From Carya illinoinensis (Eukaryota > Streptophyta > Magnoliopsida > Fagales > Juglandaceae), in the NCBI RefSeq assembly GCF_018687715.1, contig NC_056766.1, positions 46,974,933-47,038,932 on the forward strand: DNA of 64,000 nt. Direction: 5' to 3'. Shown one piece after another: positions 1 through 12,027 of the stretch. The translations under genes and the position numbers were made by a program. The first letter of the stretch is position 1. Each line of letters opens with the position of its first letter. The notes under the pieces were generated by a model that did no database searches, was not told where the DNA came from, and worked only from the letters and a program-made list of their open reading frames with translations.

Positions 1-465
1 CCGTGTAGCTGGATTTTATTGTGCTTAAAGAGGCAGTTGTACGTGCATATTTATATATATTGCTAGACGAAGGCACCGACTGATTGATTAGAATAGAAAG
101 AAAAAAAAAAGAATTGAGAGAGTGGGTCGATGAGAGAGTGGGGTCGGTTTGGCTGAATGCATGAATATAGTGAGAGTGGGAGCTTACGGAAGAAAATAAA
201 ACAGAAAAGAAAAGAAAAAAAATAGTTCAAAGGTTGGTGGAATGAAGTGGAGACCGAGTGGGGGCTTGCCTTGCTTTCATACGGAGGCACAAATGAGTTG
301 AAGAGCACATGGCAGCAAATCAGATCACTCAACACAGCAATCATCACTCGGCAATTCAAGTCACTCAGCTTTACAACACAGCAGCAATCATCACTCAAAG
401 AAACACAAGCACATGCATCACAGCAAACACACTTCATTCACTCAGCAGCTTGCACATAAGCATGG

Positions 466-475
466 CTATAAAAGG
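466..475 (+). promoter_or_regulatory. TATA box of LARD 5' LTR
   Basis: The sequence ctataaaagg is a strong plant TATA box. Transcription would start about 30 bp downstream (near 495-505), making R plus U5 roughly 1.37 kb. The same motif lies at 6182-6191 in the 3' LTR. Confidence 0.65.
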
Positions 476-1301
476 AAAGAAGTTTGGAAGGAAGAGAATC
501 CCGTAGCAAGTTTTAGTTTGAAGTTTTTGTTGTTATTTTCTTTCCTTTTGTAGAGTAGTGTAGTTTAGGTTTTTTTATTTTTCTTTCATTTGTTTTCTTT
601 TATTTGTTTAAGCTTAGAGTGTTTGGTTTTGAATTTTATTTTCTTAGAGTGTTTAAGTTTAGAGTGTTTAAGTTTTATTTTATTTTCTTTCGTTTTATGT
701 TATTGTGTGGTTTCATTGTATTTGATTTTAATTTTATTCGGAACGATATTTCCATAGTATTTGTATTAAATATGTTTGGCTTGGGATTCAATGAGTAGCT
801 CATAACTGTTTGGGGTTGGATTTTCTTCAAGATTATGGATTTTAAATGATTAACTTGATAGATTATATTTCATTTTACAATTGGGAAGGATTAAAATTCT
901 ATGTTCTTGAATTTGATCAGTCGTAGACGTGAAGGCACGATTGATGCTTGAACTTGTAACAAGATTTTGATAGCTTTCTTGCACTTCTACAATTGATATA
1001 AAATCTGTCAAGCACCTTGATTATACTGAAAAAGCGTGCTTATTGTTTATTTAACCGATCATAATCTCTTGAAACGAGAAAATGGTTGAGAGAAAAAACT
1101 TAGAGGCAAAACCAATTTCAAATTAGAAATGAGCGAAAATTGCATCCCGAGTATTTGTTCTATTGTTTTTCCAATTTCAACTTTTACGCATTTTCCTTGG
1201 GTTGTGGAATGAGATTTAATTTATTTTAGATTCTAGATCGTTGCAATATTTTGTGATTGATTGATGATTTCACTATATTACTAGTCGGATTTAAATTAAA
1301 A

Positions 1302-1450
1302 ATAGATTACGGCTCTTGCTCTTGTTTTGTTGTTGACGTAAGGCACAGCAAAAGCTTGAACGGAACGTGATTTGTTTAGGATTCAAAAACAATAGATTGA
1401 AGCTCTTGCTCTTGTTTTGTTGTTGACGTAAGGCACATCAAAAGCTTGAA
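1302..1450 (+). repeat. Two-copy direct repeat inside U5
   Basis: Two nearly identical units of about 58 bp (1302-1360 and 1392-1450), each ending in caaaagcttgaa, lie 90 bp apart. A more degenerate relative with aggcac and gcttgaac occurs near 915-952. The same pair is in the 3' LTR at 7018-7166. Confidence 0.7.
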
Positions 1451-1871
1451 AATTATCAAGGCTTCTTTCGATTGTTTGTTAATGTGTGTTCGGCTAGTAA
1501 AATAGAAAATCCCTTAGGAAAATATTGCAACAAAAACTTGAACTTAATCTTTTTATCTTCCGTTTATCAATGCCTTGACTGGATTGTTAATCGAGAAAAT
1601 TATCTAGAATCCGAAATAAAGAGAGTCTCAAACCCAACCCAAGTTTTCGTTAATTTGTTTTTCAGAAACTCCAATTTCAGTTTCGATTGTCTTTTTGCAT
1701 TTCTTTTTATTTTCACCTCTTATAATCGACACCATGTTACCCAAAAACCAAAAAAATCTCATAAATGCTTTGATAACCCATTGTCCCTGTGGAATACGAT
1801 CCTGGACTTATCCTTGATACAACTTGACACTTCTGCACTTGGAAGCACATTCTCGAGACGAGTCAAGTTTT

Positions 1872-1889
1872 TGGCGCCGTTGCCGGGGA
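1872..1889 (+). other. Primer-binding site, tRNA-Asp type
   Basis: TGGCGCCGTTGCCGGGGA lies 6 bp after the LTR end. It is the complement of the plant tRNA-Asp 3' end and is the usual primer site of Athila/Tat-lineage Ty3/gypsy elements. It fixes the element's orientation as plus. Confidence 0.88.
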
Positions 1890-2537
1890 CAACTGGTGTT
1901 TATCAGAGCATTCATCTACTGCTGAGAGGACGTTCGTGGAGCTGTGAATCTCTTCACAGCCTAGGTGACTTCTAAATTTTTTTTTTTCTTTCTTTCGCTT
2001 TGTTTATTTTTCATGGTCTTTGATTTTCTGCTCCTGTTTGTATGACTGGTTGGGTTAGAATCCATACATCTCGATTGTTTAGGACAGAATCATTGACATC
2101 TGTTAGCTCTGCATAATCTTCTAATCATCATCAGACACTGATAGCATCATGGCTGAAAATGAGAAACATGATAGAGAAATGAGGAATCCAAATAGGACAC
2201 TTCGAGAATATCTTCAGCCTGTTAGAACTAGCACACCCTCATGCATAATTCAACCTTTGAATAAAACGGTGCATTAGTAGACACTGTAGATAGTTGAAAA
2301 TATAGTTGGGTCCGTCCGTGATCTGACAAGTGGGGCTGTGAAATTTGAAAGTGAAAAAAATAGTTAGATCCGTCCGTGACCCGACAGGAGTGGCTGGAGA
2401 TTTGAAAAAAAAAAAAAAAAAAAAAAAGATCACATGATGTTGTTGGAAAACGGGATTTGAGGCTCCGAGCTGTCATATCACCGAAATCACATTATCCTTG
2501 ACGTGGATGACAGCTCGTCTGGTTCATTGTACTACCT

Positions 2538-2547
2538 CTATAAAATC
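2538..2547 (+). promoter_or_regulatory. Internal TATA box upstream of LARD ORF
   Basis: The sequence ctataaaatc lies 118 bp before the ATG at 2656. The spacing suits a start site near 2570 with a leader of about 85 nt. This would be a promoter inside the element, separate from the LTR promoter. It is a motif-level call only. Confidence 0.4.
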
Positions 2548-2655
2548 AGTCGTGAACTCCATCAAATCCGCATCAAGTTTTCATTCTCGTCTCCAGAAAC
2601 TCATCTGCATTTTTTTTCAACATTCTCGTGTTTAAAACCTTCTATTTTTCTATCA

Positions 2656-3091
2656 ATGGCTCATTCCTCAAACATTCCTCAAGATCAATCCATGAGGCCT
2701 TCTGCATCCCAACCGCCTGTTCTTTCTGCAGCCACCATTAGTGCCGTGCTACAACTAGAAAACAATAGTATGGCTAATAGGTCGGACCAAGATGCTATCT
2801 ACGACCTGGTGAGTCTTGGGACTCGCTATTCATCCTCCATTGTGGCTTTTTCCCAAAGGGTACAAGCCAAAAACAATGAGGTTGAAAGGCTGAAAGAACA
2901 AATCGTTGTACTTCAACGAATTTCTCAAGAGGCCCACATAAGGGAAGGAATCGAACGGCAGAAGAATAGACATTTGAAGTCTCTTTTAGATTCTTCATTT
3001 CGCTTGCCAGCTCCCATGGCTAAGGATGACCTGATGCTGTATGAAGAGCATGAGCGTCTCAAACTTGAGGCTAAAAACCTCAAGTTTATGT

Positions 3092-3093
<2 letters not shown>
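2656..3093 (+). CDS. Small coiled-coil protein of unknown function in LARD interior
   Basis: This is a 145-residue ORF starting at the ATG in atcaATGGC; the frame is open further upstream, but this ATG has the best plant start context. The first 35 residues are rich in Ser, Pro and Gln. Residues about 75-110 (RVQAKNNEVERLKEQIVVLQ and following) and the last 20 (YEEHERLKLEAKNLK) look like coiled coil. I see no zinc knuckle, protease or other gag motif and do not recognise the family. The stop codon TAA is formed at the start of a 27-base A run (3092-3118), as if an mRNA 3' end with its tail had been captured. A structural protein supplied in trans, a captured host fragment, or a chance ORF are all possible. 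Confidence 0.45.
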
Positions 3094-3122
<29 letters not shown>

Positions 3123-3483
3123 CTTTCTTGCTTGTTTTGTATTTTGTTTATTTTGTTTTGGGTCCACTACTTTGGAGGATCCTGCGTATCAGAATTAATT
3201 TCTGAATCATCATTGTATATACCATATGTGTTGTTTTGTTTTTCTTTCTTTTGTTTTCTGTTATGTTTTTAACTTTGACAGAAATCTACTCCTTTTGTGC
3301 ACTCAAATATCTCAAGTGAATTTGTTTCCTCTCTGTTTAATCATGATTGTATAACATACATCATCGGATATTCATTGCTGAACATTGAGGACAATGTCAC
3401 ATTTAGTTGGGGGGAGGGTTTTCTGTTAATTGTGTTCAATTCCTTTAAAAAAAAAAAAAAAATAAAGAAAAAAATGAAAATAG

Positions 3484-3518
<35 letters not shown>

Positions 3519-3901
3519 AAAATAAAATTTGTGAGGTGCACGATTAACACACACTTCTGGTATTTTTGTTAGATTTGAGTATCTTGGTGGAGTAGTTGAG
3601 CGGAATTATTTTGTGAAGATTTATTTTCAACCTTAAGCATAGAACATGACTTATGATGCATCATATTTTGTTGAGGAGTGACTTGAAACACCGGGATGCG
3701 ATATTTACAAAAATGAGAATTAGTATAATTTATATAGAATGAAGGGCAAGTTTTTGAAAGAACATTTTGCACATGCTTACACTTGTAGTGTTCCTCATTA
3801 ATGTTCATTGATTTAAAACAGGAGAAGTAAACTGCAGGACTACCGAGCCTTATATAAAAAAAGAAAAAAAAAAAAAAAAAAAAAAAAAAAAGAAACGAAA
3901 A

Positions 3902-3933
<32 letters not shown>

Positions 3934-4350
3934 ATCGTGTAATTTTTCCTGAATAAAGGGCTAGAAACAGTTACCCAAAACTTTGGGGGTTGAATGTTCA
4001 ACCTTTAAACAGAGTTGGCGTGAAAACTGCTAGACCCTTAGGCTTTGAGGTAGTTAGAATCAATAATGATTAATCTTAAGGTTGAAAAATCCTATGATAA
4101 ATCATGTTTATTAGTGAGGAACACACAGTAGTTTAGCCACACACACATCCGAGTTCTGAAACATTTGCCCTAATTCTATGTGAACAATTGTTGAGACTTT
4201 TCTTGTGGATATAACTCCTGATGTTGTATAGTCACGAATCAATTTTTTGTGAGAATTCAGAATTATGTTTGATTGTTTTTGTTTGAATTTCGAGCTTTAT
4301 GCAATATTCATCTCAATTAATTTTCACTATTTTGCTCAAGGATTAGCAAA

Positions 4351-4365
4351 AAGCTAGTTGGGGGG
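4351..4365 (+). other. Polypurine tract of LARD
   Basis: A G-rich stretch (aagctagttgggggg) ends directly at the TGTGATT start of the 3' LTR, the position expected for the plus-strand primer. Confidence 0.65.
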
Positions 4366-5054
4366 TGTGATTGAGCTGAAATATTGCATATTTTAGCTAT
4401 TTAAAACCAATGTTTTTTTAAATTCATCATGACATTATTATTGGTTTTAGATGGAAAAATAGTTAATAAGCATAAATACGAGTTATGATTTAAATTGATT
4501 AAAAGCATGAGTTTATGCTTAATTTTATAACTATAATTTAATGAGACAATATTTCCTCACATATATAGTTTATTTGTGCTAATCTATTTTTCTTTTAATT
4601 TATTTTTTTCTTTGAGTGTTATTTTGATTTTCAGTTCAAATAAATCCAATTGGAACTGTTGACCGAAGAGAAAGACCTTCATCTGTCTTGTTGTTCTCAA
4701 CCAATCCGATTCCAAGGTTAAGGATGGCTAACTGTGTGTCAGATGCTGTACATGTTGAAGATGGAGTTGATCACACCCATTCTACTATTTAATCATATGA
4801 TGACGATAATTTAATCATATGCTCAGTTACAAGTTGATGTCAAAATCCAAATGAAAAGGGCCACTTGGTCACTCGGACACCACATGCTCACATGCGAGGA
4901 TGAACGAGCTTGCTTTACTTTTGTTTTCGAGTAGCAGCTGGGGGACATAGAGAGATTCGGTGGGAGAATGAGTGGGGTGTGCTGATTAGAATAGAGAGAA
5001 GTGTTAGCTGAGGCTGACTCATTAAAGCCGATGGGAAGAGAACGTGAACCGAAT

Positions 5055-5530
5055 CTTGAGTGGAGAGAAAAGAAGATGGTAATGATTCCCTTGAGTGGAG
5101 AGAGTGGGACGGCTGGTGTGCAATTCTTGCTTTACTTTCGAGGGGAGAGCAGAATTTTGGTGGGAATTGCTTTACACACGGCTACTTGAGTGGAGAGAGT
5201 GGATGAGTGGCTTGGTTCGGCTGGAAACTTTGAGGTAAGTTGCAGCTGGGGGACAAGGAGAGAGAAATCGGTGGAACAAAAGAAAAGATGATGATGTTCA
5301 CATAGTAAATTCTAAAGCTGCTGCAGCAAGAACATTCGGATCTCACACCATGGGCCACATGCAGCACATGCCAAAACCGAAGCTCAGCTCATCATGCATG
5401 ACAACAATTCAGACATCATTCGGCAGGGGCCACGGCTTGAGTGGAGAGAGGCTTGAGTGGAGAGATGAGTGGAGAGACCGAGAGCATGATTTTGCTTTCC
5501 ATTTCTCTTTCGTTTGAGTGGAGATTGATA
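5055..5530 (+). repeat. Dispersed TTGAGTGGAGAGA sub-repeats in U3
   Basis: Near copies of cttgagtggagaga start at about 5055, 5090, 5185, 5436, 5452, 5466 and 5513. They lie 650-1,130 bp upstream of the TATA box at 6182. Clustered short repeats in U3 often hold transcription-factor sites; the factor is unknown. Confidence 0.6.
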
Positions 5531-6181
5531 AAGTGGAGAGAAGCACTATACGGAAAGTGGTAGAGAGGGAGAAATGAGTGAGTGGAGTAAGTGATATGTG
5601 CTGATGATTACGGCTCATAATTAAAGAAAATGGATGGTAATCGTAACAGCAGGGGACACGAGCAGCAGCATTTCTTTTCCGTTCAACTCGTGGAAGAAAT
5701 TAAATTGGAATTTGAGCCGTGTAGCTGGATTTTATTGTGCTTAAAGAGGCAGTTGTACGTGCATATTTATATATATTGCTAGACGAAGGCACCGACTGAT
5801 TGATTAGAATAGAAAGAAAAAAAAAAGAATTGAGAGAGTGGGTCGATGAGAGAGTGGGGTCGGTTTGGCTGAATGCATGAATATAGTGAGAGTGGGAGCT
5901 TACGGAAGAAAATAAAACAGAAAAGAAAAGAAAAAAAATAGTTCAAAGGTTGGTGGAATGAAGTGGAGACCGAGTGGGGGCTTGCCTTGCTTTCATACGG
6001 AGGCACAAATGAGTTGAAGAGCACATGGCAGCAAATCAGATCACTCAACACAGCAATCATCACTCGGCAATTCAAGTCACTCAGCTTTACAACACAGCAG
6101 CAATCATCACTCAAAGAAACACAAGCACATGCATCACAGCAAACACACTTCATTCACTCAGCAGCTTGCACATAAGCATGG

Positions 6182-6191
6182 CTATAAAAGG
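6182..6191 (+). promoter_or_regulatory. TATA box of LARD 3' LTR
   Basis: Same ctataaaagg motif as at 466-475. In this LTR it would drive transcription rightward into flanking DNA. Confidence 0.6.
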
Positions 6192-7699
6192 AAAGAAGTT
6201 TGGAAGGAAGAGAATCCCGTAGCAAGTTTTAGTTTGAAGTTTTTGTTGTTATTTTCTTTCCTTTTGTAGAGTAGTGTAGTTTAGGTTTTTTTATTTTTCT
6301 TTCATTTGTTTTCTTTTATTTGTTTAAGCTTAGAGTGTTTGGTTTTGAATTTTATTTTCTTAGAGTGTTTAAGTTTAGAGTGTTTAAGTTTTATTTTATT
6401 TTCTTTCGTTTTATGTTATTGTGTGGTTTCATTGTATTTGATTTTAATTTTATTCGGAACGATATTTCCATAGTATTTGTATTAAATATGTTTGGCTTGG
6501 GATTCAATGAGTAGCTCATAACTGTTTGGGGTTGGATTTTCTTCAAGATTATGGATTTTAAATGATTAACTTGATAGATTATATTTCATTTTACAATTGG
6601 GAAGGATTAAAATTCTATGTTCTTGAATTTGATCAGTCGTAGACGTGAAGGCACGATTGATGCTTGAACTTGTAACAAGATTTTGATAGCTTTCTTGCAC
6701 TTCTACAATTGATATAAAATCTGTCAAGCACCTTGATTATACTGAAAAAGCGTGCTTATTGTTTATTTAACCGATCATAATCTCTTGAAACGAGAAAATG
6801 GTTGAGAGAAAAAACTTAGAGGCAAAACCAATTTCAAATTAGAAATGAGCGAAAATTGCATCCCGAGTATTTGTTCTATTGTTTTTCCAATTTCAACTTT
6901 TACGCATTTTCCTTGGGTTGTGGAATGAGATTTAATTTATTTTAGATTCTAGATCGTTGCAATATTTTGTGATTGATTGATGATTTCACTATATTACTAG
7001 TCGGATTTAAATTAAAAATAGATTACGGCTCTTGCTCTTGTTTTGTTGTTGACGTAAGGCACAGCAAAAGCTTGAACGGAACGTGATTTGTTTAGGATTC
7101 AAAAACAATAGATTGAAGCTCTTGCTCTTGTTTTGTTGTTGACGTAAGGCACATCAAAAGCTTGAAAATTATCAAGGCTTCTTTCGATTGTTTGTTAATG
7201 TGTGTTCGGCTAGTAAAATAGAAAATCCCTTAGGAAAATATTGCAACAAAAACTTGAACTTAATCTTTTTATCTTCCGTTTATCAATGCCTTGACTGGAT
7301 TGTTAATCGAGAAAATTATCTAGAATCCGAAATAAAGAGAGTCTCAAACCCAACCCAAGTTTTCGTTAATTTGTTTTTCAGAAACTCCAATTTCAGTTTC
7401 GATTGTCTTTTTGCATTTCTTTTTATTTTCACCTCTTATAATCGACACCATGTTACCCAAAAACCAAAAAAATCTCATAAATGCTTTGATAACCCATTGT
7501 CCCTGTGGAATACGATCCTGGACTTATCCTTGATACAACTTGACACTTCTGCACTTGGAAGCACATTCTCGAGACGAGTCAGCCCAACCTAGCTTTATGG
7601 TGAGTCAAGGGAATTGGCTTGGTGATTCGCTTTCTCAAGGGAGATAACTCTAAAGAATGCACATTCATTTCCTTAATTTGGATTTTACATAAACATTGA

Positions 7700-10600
7700 T
7701 GAATTACAATCTTAGGGGAAATACTTCTTTAGGTGTTTGGCATTCCATTGGGGGAATTCCTTCCCTTTATTGTCCTTCAAGTAGTACGACCCTAGTCTAT
7801 TACTGGCTATTACTATGAATGGTCCCTTCCATTGTGGTCCCAGCTTCCCTTTTTCTTGCATCGTAAGTCCAGTTTGCTTCAACACCAAGTCACCTCCTTA
7901 AAATATATGGGCCTGACCCACATGTTGAAGTATCGCTTTACTTTCCTCTTATTGCTCACCATCTGCACCTTGGCTTTTTGCCTTCTCTCTTTCAGCAAAT
8001 CCAATTGTTCTCTCAGCCTCTCTTCATTGGGCTTTAGGTTGAAGTGTTGCACTCGGTAGGACGACATTCCAATCTCTACTGGTATCACTACCTCACCATC
8101 GTATGTTAAGGCAAAATGTGTTTCTCCCATTGGAATTCTGTCTATTGTTCAGTGTGCCCACAAGACTCCTGGTAGTTCCTTAGCCCACCTCCCATCTGTC
8201 CATCAACTTTTTCTTTAGCATTCCCATAAGGGTTTTGTTGGTCGCTTCAACTTGTCTATGGGACTGTGGATGGCCCAGGAAAGAGTACTTGAATTTGATA
8301 CTGAGTTCCATGCACCATTCTTGGTAGTACGAGGAGTCAAATTGCAGCCCGTTTTCTAAAATTATACTTTGGGGGATACTGAAGCGATAGACCACGGATT
8401 TTCATAGAAACCTCGTGATGGTTGCAAAAGTGATTGTTGCCAGAGTTTCCGCTTCTACCTATTTAGTAAAGTAATCCAATGCAACAACTTCAAACCCTAC
8501 AACCCCTTTGCCTAGAGGGATTGGCCCAACCAGATCCATCCCAATTGTGCAAATGGTGACGGGGACATGATTGATGTTAGCTTTTCTAGTGGAAAATGGG
8601 GCATGTGTCTTGTGTTTTGAGCATCTTCTTATAAAATCCTCGATGTCTCTAAGGGCATGGGGCTAGTAATACCCCTCCCTCATTACCTTTGTGGCAAGCA
8701 CCCTGCCTCCTAAGTGGTTACCACAGATCCCCTCGTGTACCTGAGATAGTATGTGCTAGGCCTCATCCTACGAGACACATCTTAGGAGTGGTTTGAAGAA
8801 GCCTCTTTTGTACAGGACTTTGTCTATCACTGTGAAGTGTGCCTCCCTGTTCCTGACTTTCTGTGCTTCTCTCTTATCACTTGGCAACTTGTTGTTGTCG
8901 AGATATTTCATAATATCCAATGCCCACTCTGGTATTTTGGGACTGATGATCGAGACTTTAATTCCTATAGCTGGGAAGACCACTGGCCAAGTTACTGTGT
9001 TTCTTGGCAGGCACGAGTCTTCTTGTCTCAAGGTTGTTCCCTCCAGCTTGTTTGCCTTCTATTTCTCTTCTCTGGTACCTGTTGAATTTGGATGTAGCAG
9101 AAATAATCACACTTCTTTCCCACCAACTGAAGGTACTTCTTGGCTGTTTACCTTTTATGGCGAACTCATCTTGCATCTAGCTGATGATTGCTTGGGAGTC
9201 TACCTTGACTTCCACATCCATTGGTCCCAAAGCTCTTCGTACATCGCTTCATTGTTGGTCACCTTAAAGGTGAGCCTGATCGCATAGTTGTGTTCCTTGC
9301 AAGTCTGACAGGACGAGCCATCGATGTAGACTTACCAGGGCTTTCATGTGGGGGCTATTTGCACTTCTTCTACAAAGCCAGTGAACTTGGCCATGAAGTC
9401 TGCCAACATGTCCTTTTATTGCCACATGATTGAGATATTCAATGTCAAACTCTCTTAGTTTGACAGCCTTGCCACATGGCCTGAGGTGTTCGATCTCTGC
9501 AGTACCTTCTTAAGGGGGGTGTCTGTGGTTACCTTCTTGGGGTTAGCCTAGAAATAGGGTCTCCACTGCCTGGTATTGACTACCAAGGCAAAAGCCATCA
9601 TGTCCATCTATGGGTACCTCTTCTAAGCTCCTTTGAGCTCGCAACTCGTGTAGTAGATAGGCTGCTGTAGCCCTCTTTTCACGAACTAGGACTACTGAAA
9701 TGGAATCCAGTGACACCAGCAAATGCACCAGCAAATCTTCTCCTGGTTCTGCCTGATTGAGGAGCGGCAGGTAAGTTAGATATTCCTAGCAAGTCGTCCA
9801 CGTAAACCTCCATTTTGTGGCCTCTTTGATTTTTGAACATTCGACTGACCAATTTGTTGGAAGTTGCCTCGGCATTCTTAAGCCTGAAAGGCATAGCTCG
9901 ATAACAATAGAGTCCTCAATCGGTGATAAACACCGTCTTTTCTTTATCATCTAGACTAATTCGAATTTGGTTATACCTTGAGTAGGCATCTATGTAGTTG
10001 AGCAATTGATGGCCCACGGTGGAATAAAAAATTAAATCAATATGGGGTAGCGAGAAACTGTCCTTTGGGCAGACCTTGTCCAAGTTGGAGAAGTTGATAC
10101 ACGTTTTCCACTTGCCATTTGGTTTCCTCACCAACATGACGTTGGACAACCATTCGGGGTAATGTGCTTCTTGAATAAACCTCGCTGCCTGGAGGTGATC
10201 AACTTCCTCGGATATAGCGGAATACTTCTCGACATTGAAGCTCCGACGCTTCTGTTAGACTTTTTTGCCCTCAGGATCCACACACAGGTGGTGCTCATTG
10301 ATTCCATTGTCAATCCCGAGCATCTCCTCATGACTCCAAGTGAACACATCTCAGTGTTCAACAAAGAGTTGTTCATAGATTGTCTCATCTCGGTCCCATC
10401 CCGGTCCCTATTTGTACTGTGTGCTCCAGCTTCGCAGGATCCATAAGAACGAACTCTAGGGGATCATTTGGTTATGCTTGCTAGAGGGTCTACTCATCTT
10501 CGATTTATTCATCTCGATTGTCCAGATTGGGTGGCAGTGGAGGCCTTGTGGCACCGACCATTTCGACAAGCCTCTACACCTCTTGGCCCCCACCTCTTAG

Positions 10601-11189
10601 TTCCTGGGCATAGCACTTTCGTGCATGTACTTGCTTGCCCTTAACTTCACCAAGTCCAGAGTGGGTGGGGAACCTTATCTTCATATGATAAGTCAATGTG
10701 ATCGCCTTTAGGTTGTTCAACGTGGGCTACCCTAGTATCGCATTGTATAATGGCAGAACCTTCACCACCAAGAAGTTTTTCATGGTTGCAGAGGTTCTCG
10801 GTGCCTTCCCGATTAAAAATGACAAGGTGATCGCGCCAACCGGTTGGACTATATCCCTGGAGAACCTTTTAGTGACATCAGGGCTGGGTTTAAACGATTG
10901 AGATTGATCCCCATCTTGGTGAAGGCATCCCTGAATAGGACATTGGCAAAGCTGCTATTATCGATCAGGATCCTCCTCGTTACAAAATTTGCAATCTACA
11001 TGGTTACAATTAGGGCTTCATCACGGGATGGATGACCCATCCATCGTTCTCTTCGCTGAATGTAATAACAACACCCCCTGTGTGCTGCTTTTGACTGGCT
11101 GAGGTTCTTCCTACGGTGAATAGTTCCTTGTATCGGGCTTTGCAAACATGGGCCTTTTCACTCAGGGGACTTTGTGGATGGCATGGGTC
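7700..11189 (-). pseudogene. Tat-like Ty3/gypsy pol remnant (PR-RT-RNaseH-INT), gag absent
   Basis: Read right to left, the decayed order is protease, RT, RNase H, integrase, which is the Ty3/gypsy order. Protease region: about 11060-10560 (TRRILIDNSSFANVLF, then a PTLNNLKA block). RT: about 10400-9680, with HYPEWLSNVMLVRKPNGKWK, DKVCPKDSFSLP, DAYSRYNQIR and the catalytic YVDD near 9800. Integrase core: 8395-8180, with ENGLQFD in place of DNG and HPQSHRQVEATNK keeping the Glu. The integrase C-terminus (KLGPQWKGPF, WNAKHLKKYF) reaches about 7705. Many frameshifts and stops break the frame. Its 3' end runs toward the LARD insertion at 7581. The wording of the motifs fits the Tat lineage. Confidence 0.85.
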
Positions 11190-11197
11190 CATACCCT
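11190..11197. repeat. 8-bp target-site duplication, left of hAT
   Basis: CATACCCT is repeated exactly at 12028-12035. An 8-bp duplication is diagnostic of the hAT superfamily. Confidence 0.9.
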
Positions 11198-12027
11198 CAG
11201 TGGCGGAACCAGAAACTTTTTTAGGGTGGCCAAATTTTCTAATGTGCAACACATTGATATTTAAAAATCAAAAAATCAAAAATATATATAAAATTAGATC
11301 TCAATAATTTGTAATATACATGTAAAAATAAAATTCTAAAAATAAAACATGTTAATATATGTTTCAAGTTTTTGACGATAATGTTTCATGAAATAATATT
11401 CATCTATTTATAATGAAATATTTAGAATTTATTTACTTCAGATAAACTATCAAGTAATTTTTTAGAATGTCATCTTCCATTCTAGTATATATGTAAGCTA
11501 GTTTATTAAGTTTTATATAAACTCTAGATATTTTCATGTCACATTAAGCATATAATATTATAATAGATACCTTAAATAAGATTTTTCTTGCTTAATGAAG
11601 TCTAGAGGATAAAACCTCTTAACTATTTTTCATATAGATCACCAATCTTAAATAATTTTTCTTGTATTTTTACTTTGGATTCCAAATTAAGAAGTCTAAT
11701 ATTGTATAACAAAACAATTTAGAATCAATATTAGTAAGTTTATTATTTCTCCTAAACTTAGTTTTGATTTAATTTCGATGAGACCATATTCTTGAAAATA
11801 AATAATATATAGGAATTAAACAAACTTTTGAGACTATAGGAAAAAAATTGAAAGGCATTTCTAAGTATCTTAAAATTTAATAGAATATATAAAGATTATA
11901 AATTTTTTTGGGGGGGCCATTTTCTATATTTATAAAATTATGAATAAAAACTAAGGTACTTTTTAATTTTTCAAAAACTTTTGGTGAGGCCATGGCCCCT
12001 TCTTATATGCATGTGGTTATGCCACTG
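11198..12027. mobile_element. Non-autonomous hAT-like DNA transposon, 830 bp
   Basis: Terminal inverted repeats: CAGTGGCGGAACCA at the left, and cagtggcataacca as the reverse complement of the right end. Both start CAGTG, fitting the hAT terminal consensus. It is flanked by an exact 8-bp duplication. The interior is AT-rich and has no transposase ORF. It sits exactly at the junction between the pol remnant and the Tat LTR piece. Confidence 0.92.

Larger units (their letters stand above)
1..1865 (+). repeat. 5' LTR of LARD-like element (partial, cut by window edge)
   Basis: Matches 5717-7581 base for base wherever I compared it, including the homopolymer runs. It ends in CA at 1864-1865, directly before the primer-site spacer. 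It contains the TATA box and the transcribed half of the LTR; most of U3 is outside the window. Confidence 0.9.
2405..3921 (+). repeat. Series of long A homopolymers in LARD interior
   Basis: Runs of A occur at 2405-2427 (23), 3092-3118 (27), about 3447-3462, about 3485-3517 (over 30) and as a broken A-rich block at about 3859-3933. The rest of this non-coding interior (3119-4350) has no ORF I can support. Confidence 0.85.
1..7581 (+). mobile_element. LARD-like non-autonomous LTR retrotransposon, young
   Basis: A direct repeat (1-1865 equals 5717-7581) brackets an interior that has a primer site after the left copy and a G-rich tract before the right copy. The right LTR is 3,216 bp, so about 1,351 bp of the left LTR lies outside the window. 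The interior (1866-4365) is only 2.5 kb and encodes no gag, protease, RT or integrase. Long LTRs, a tRNA-Asp primer site and a non-coding interior fit a LARD, probably mobilised by an Athila/Tat-type Ty3/gypsy element. The parent lineage is inferred from the primer site only. The two LTRs look identical, so insertion was recent. The right target-site copy would be gccca (7582-7586); the left one is outside the window. Confidence 0.85.
4366..7581 (+). repeat. 3' LTR of LARD-like element (complete, 3,216 bp)
   Basis: It starts TGTGATTGAG after the polypurine tract and ends CA at 7580-7581. U3 runs from 4366 to about 6210, and R-U5 fills the rest. The last 1,865 bp duplicate 1-1865 without any difference I noticed. 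Related, diverged sequence occurs at 33243-33385 and 41901-42025. Confidence 0.9.

Noticed and set aside
63..437. Minus-strand Cys-rich 124-codon frame in both LARD LTRs (also 5779-6153)
   Set aside because: It is duplicated only because it lies in the LTR; composition follows tca/gca repeats on the other strand and it ends in low-complexity text.
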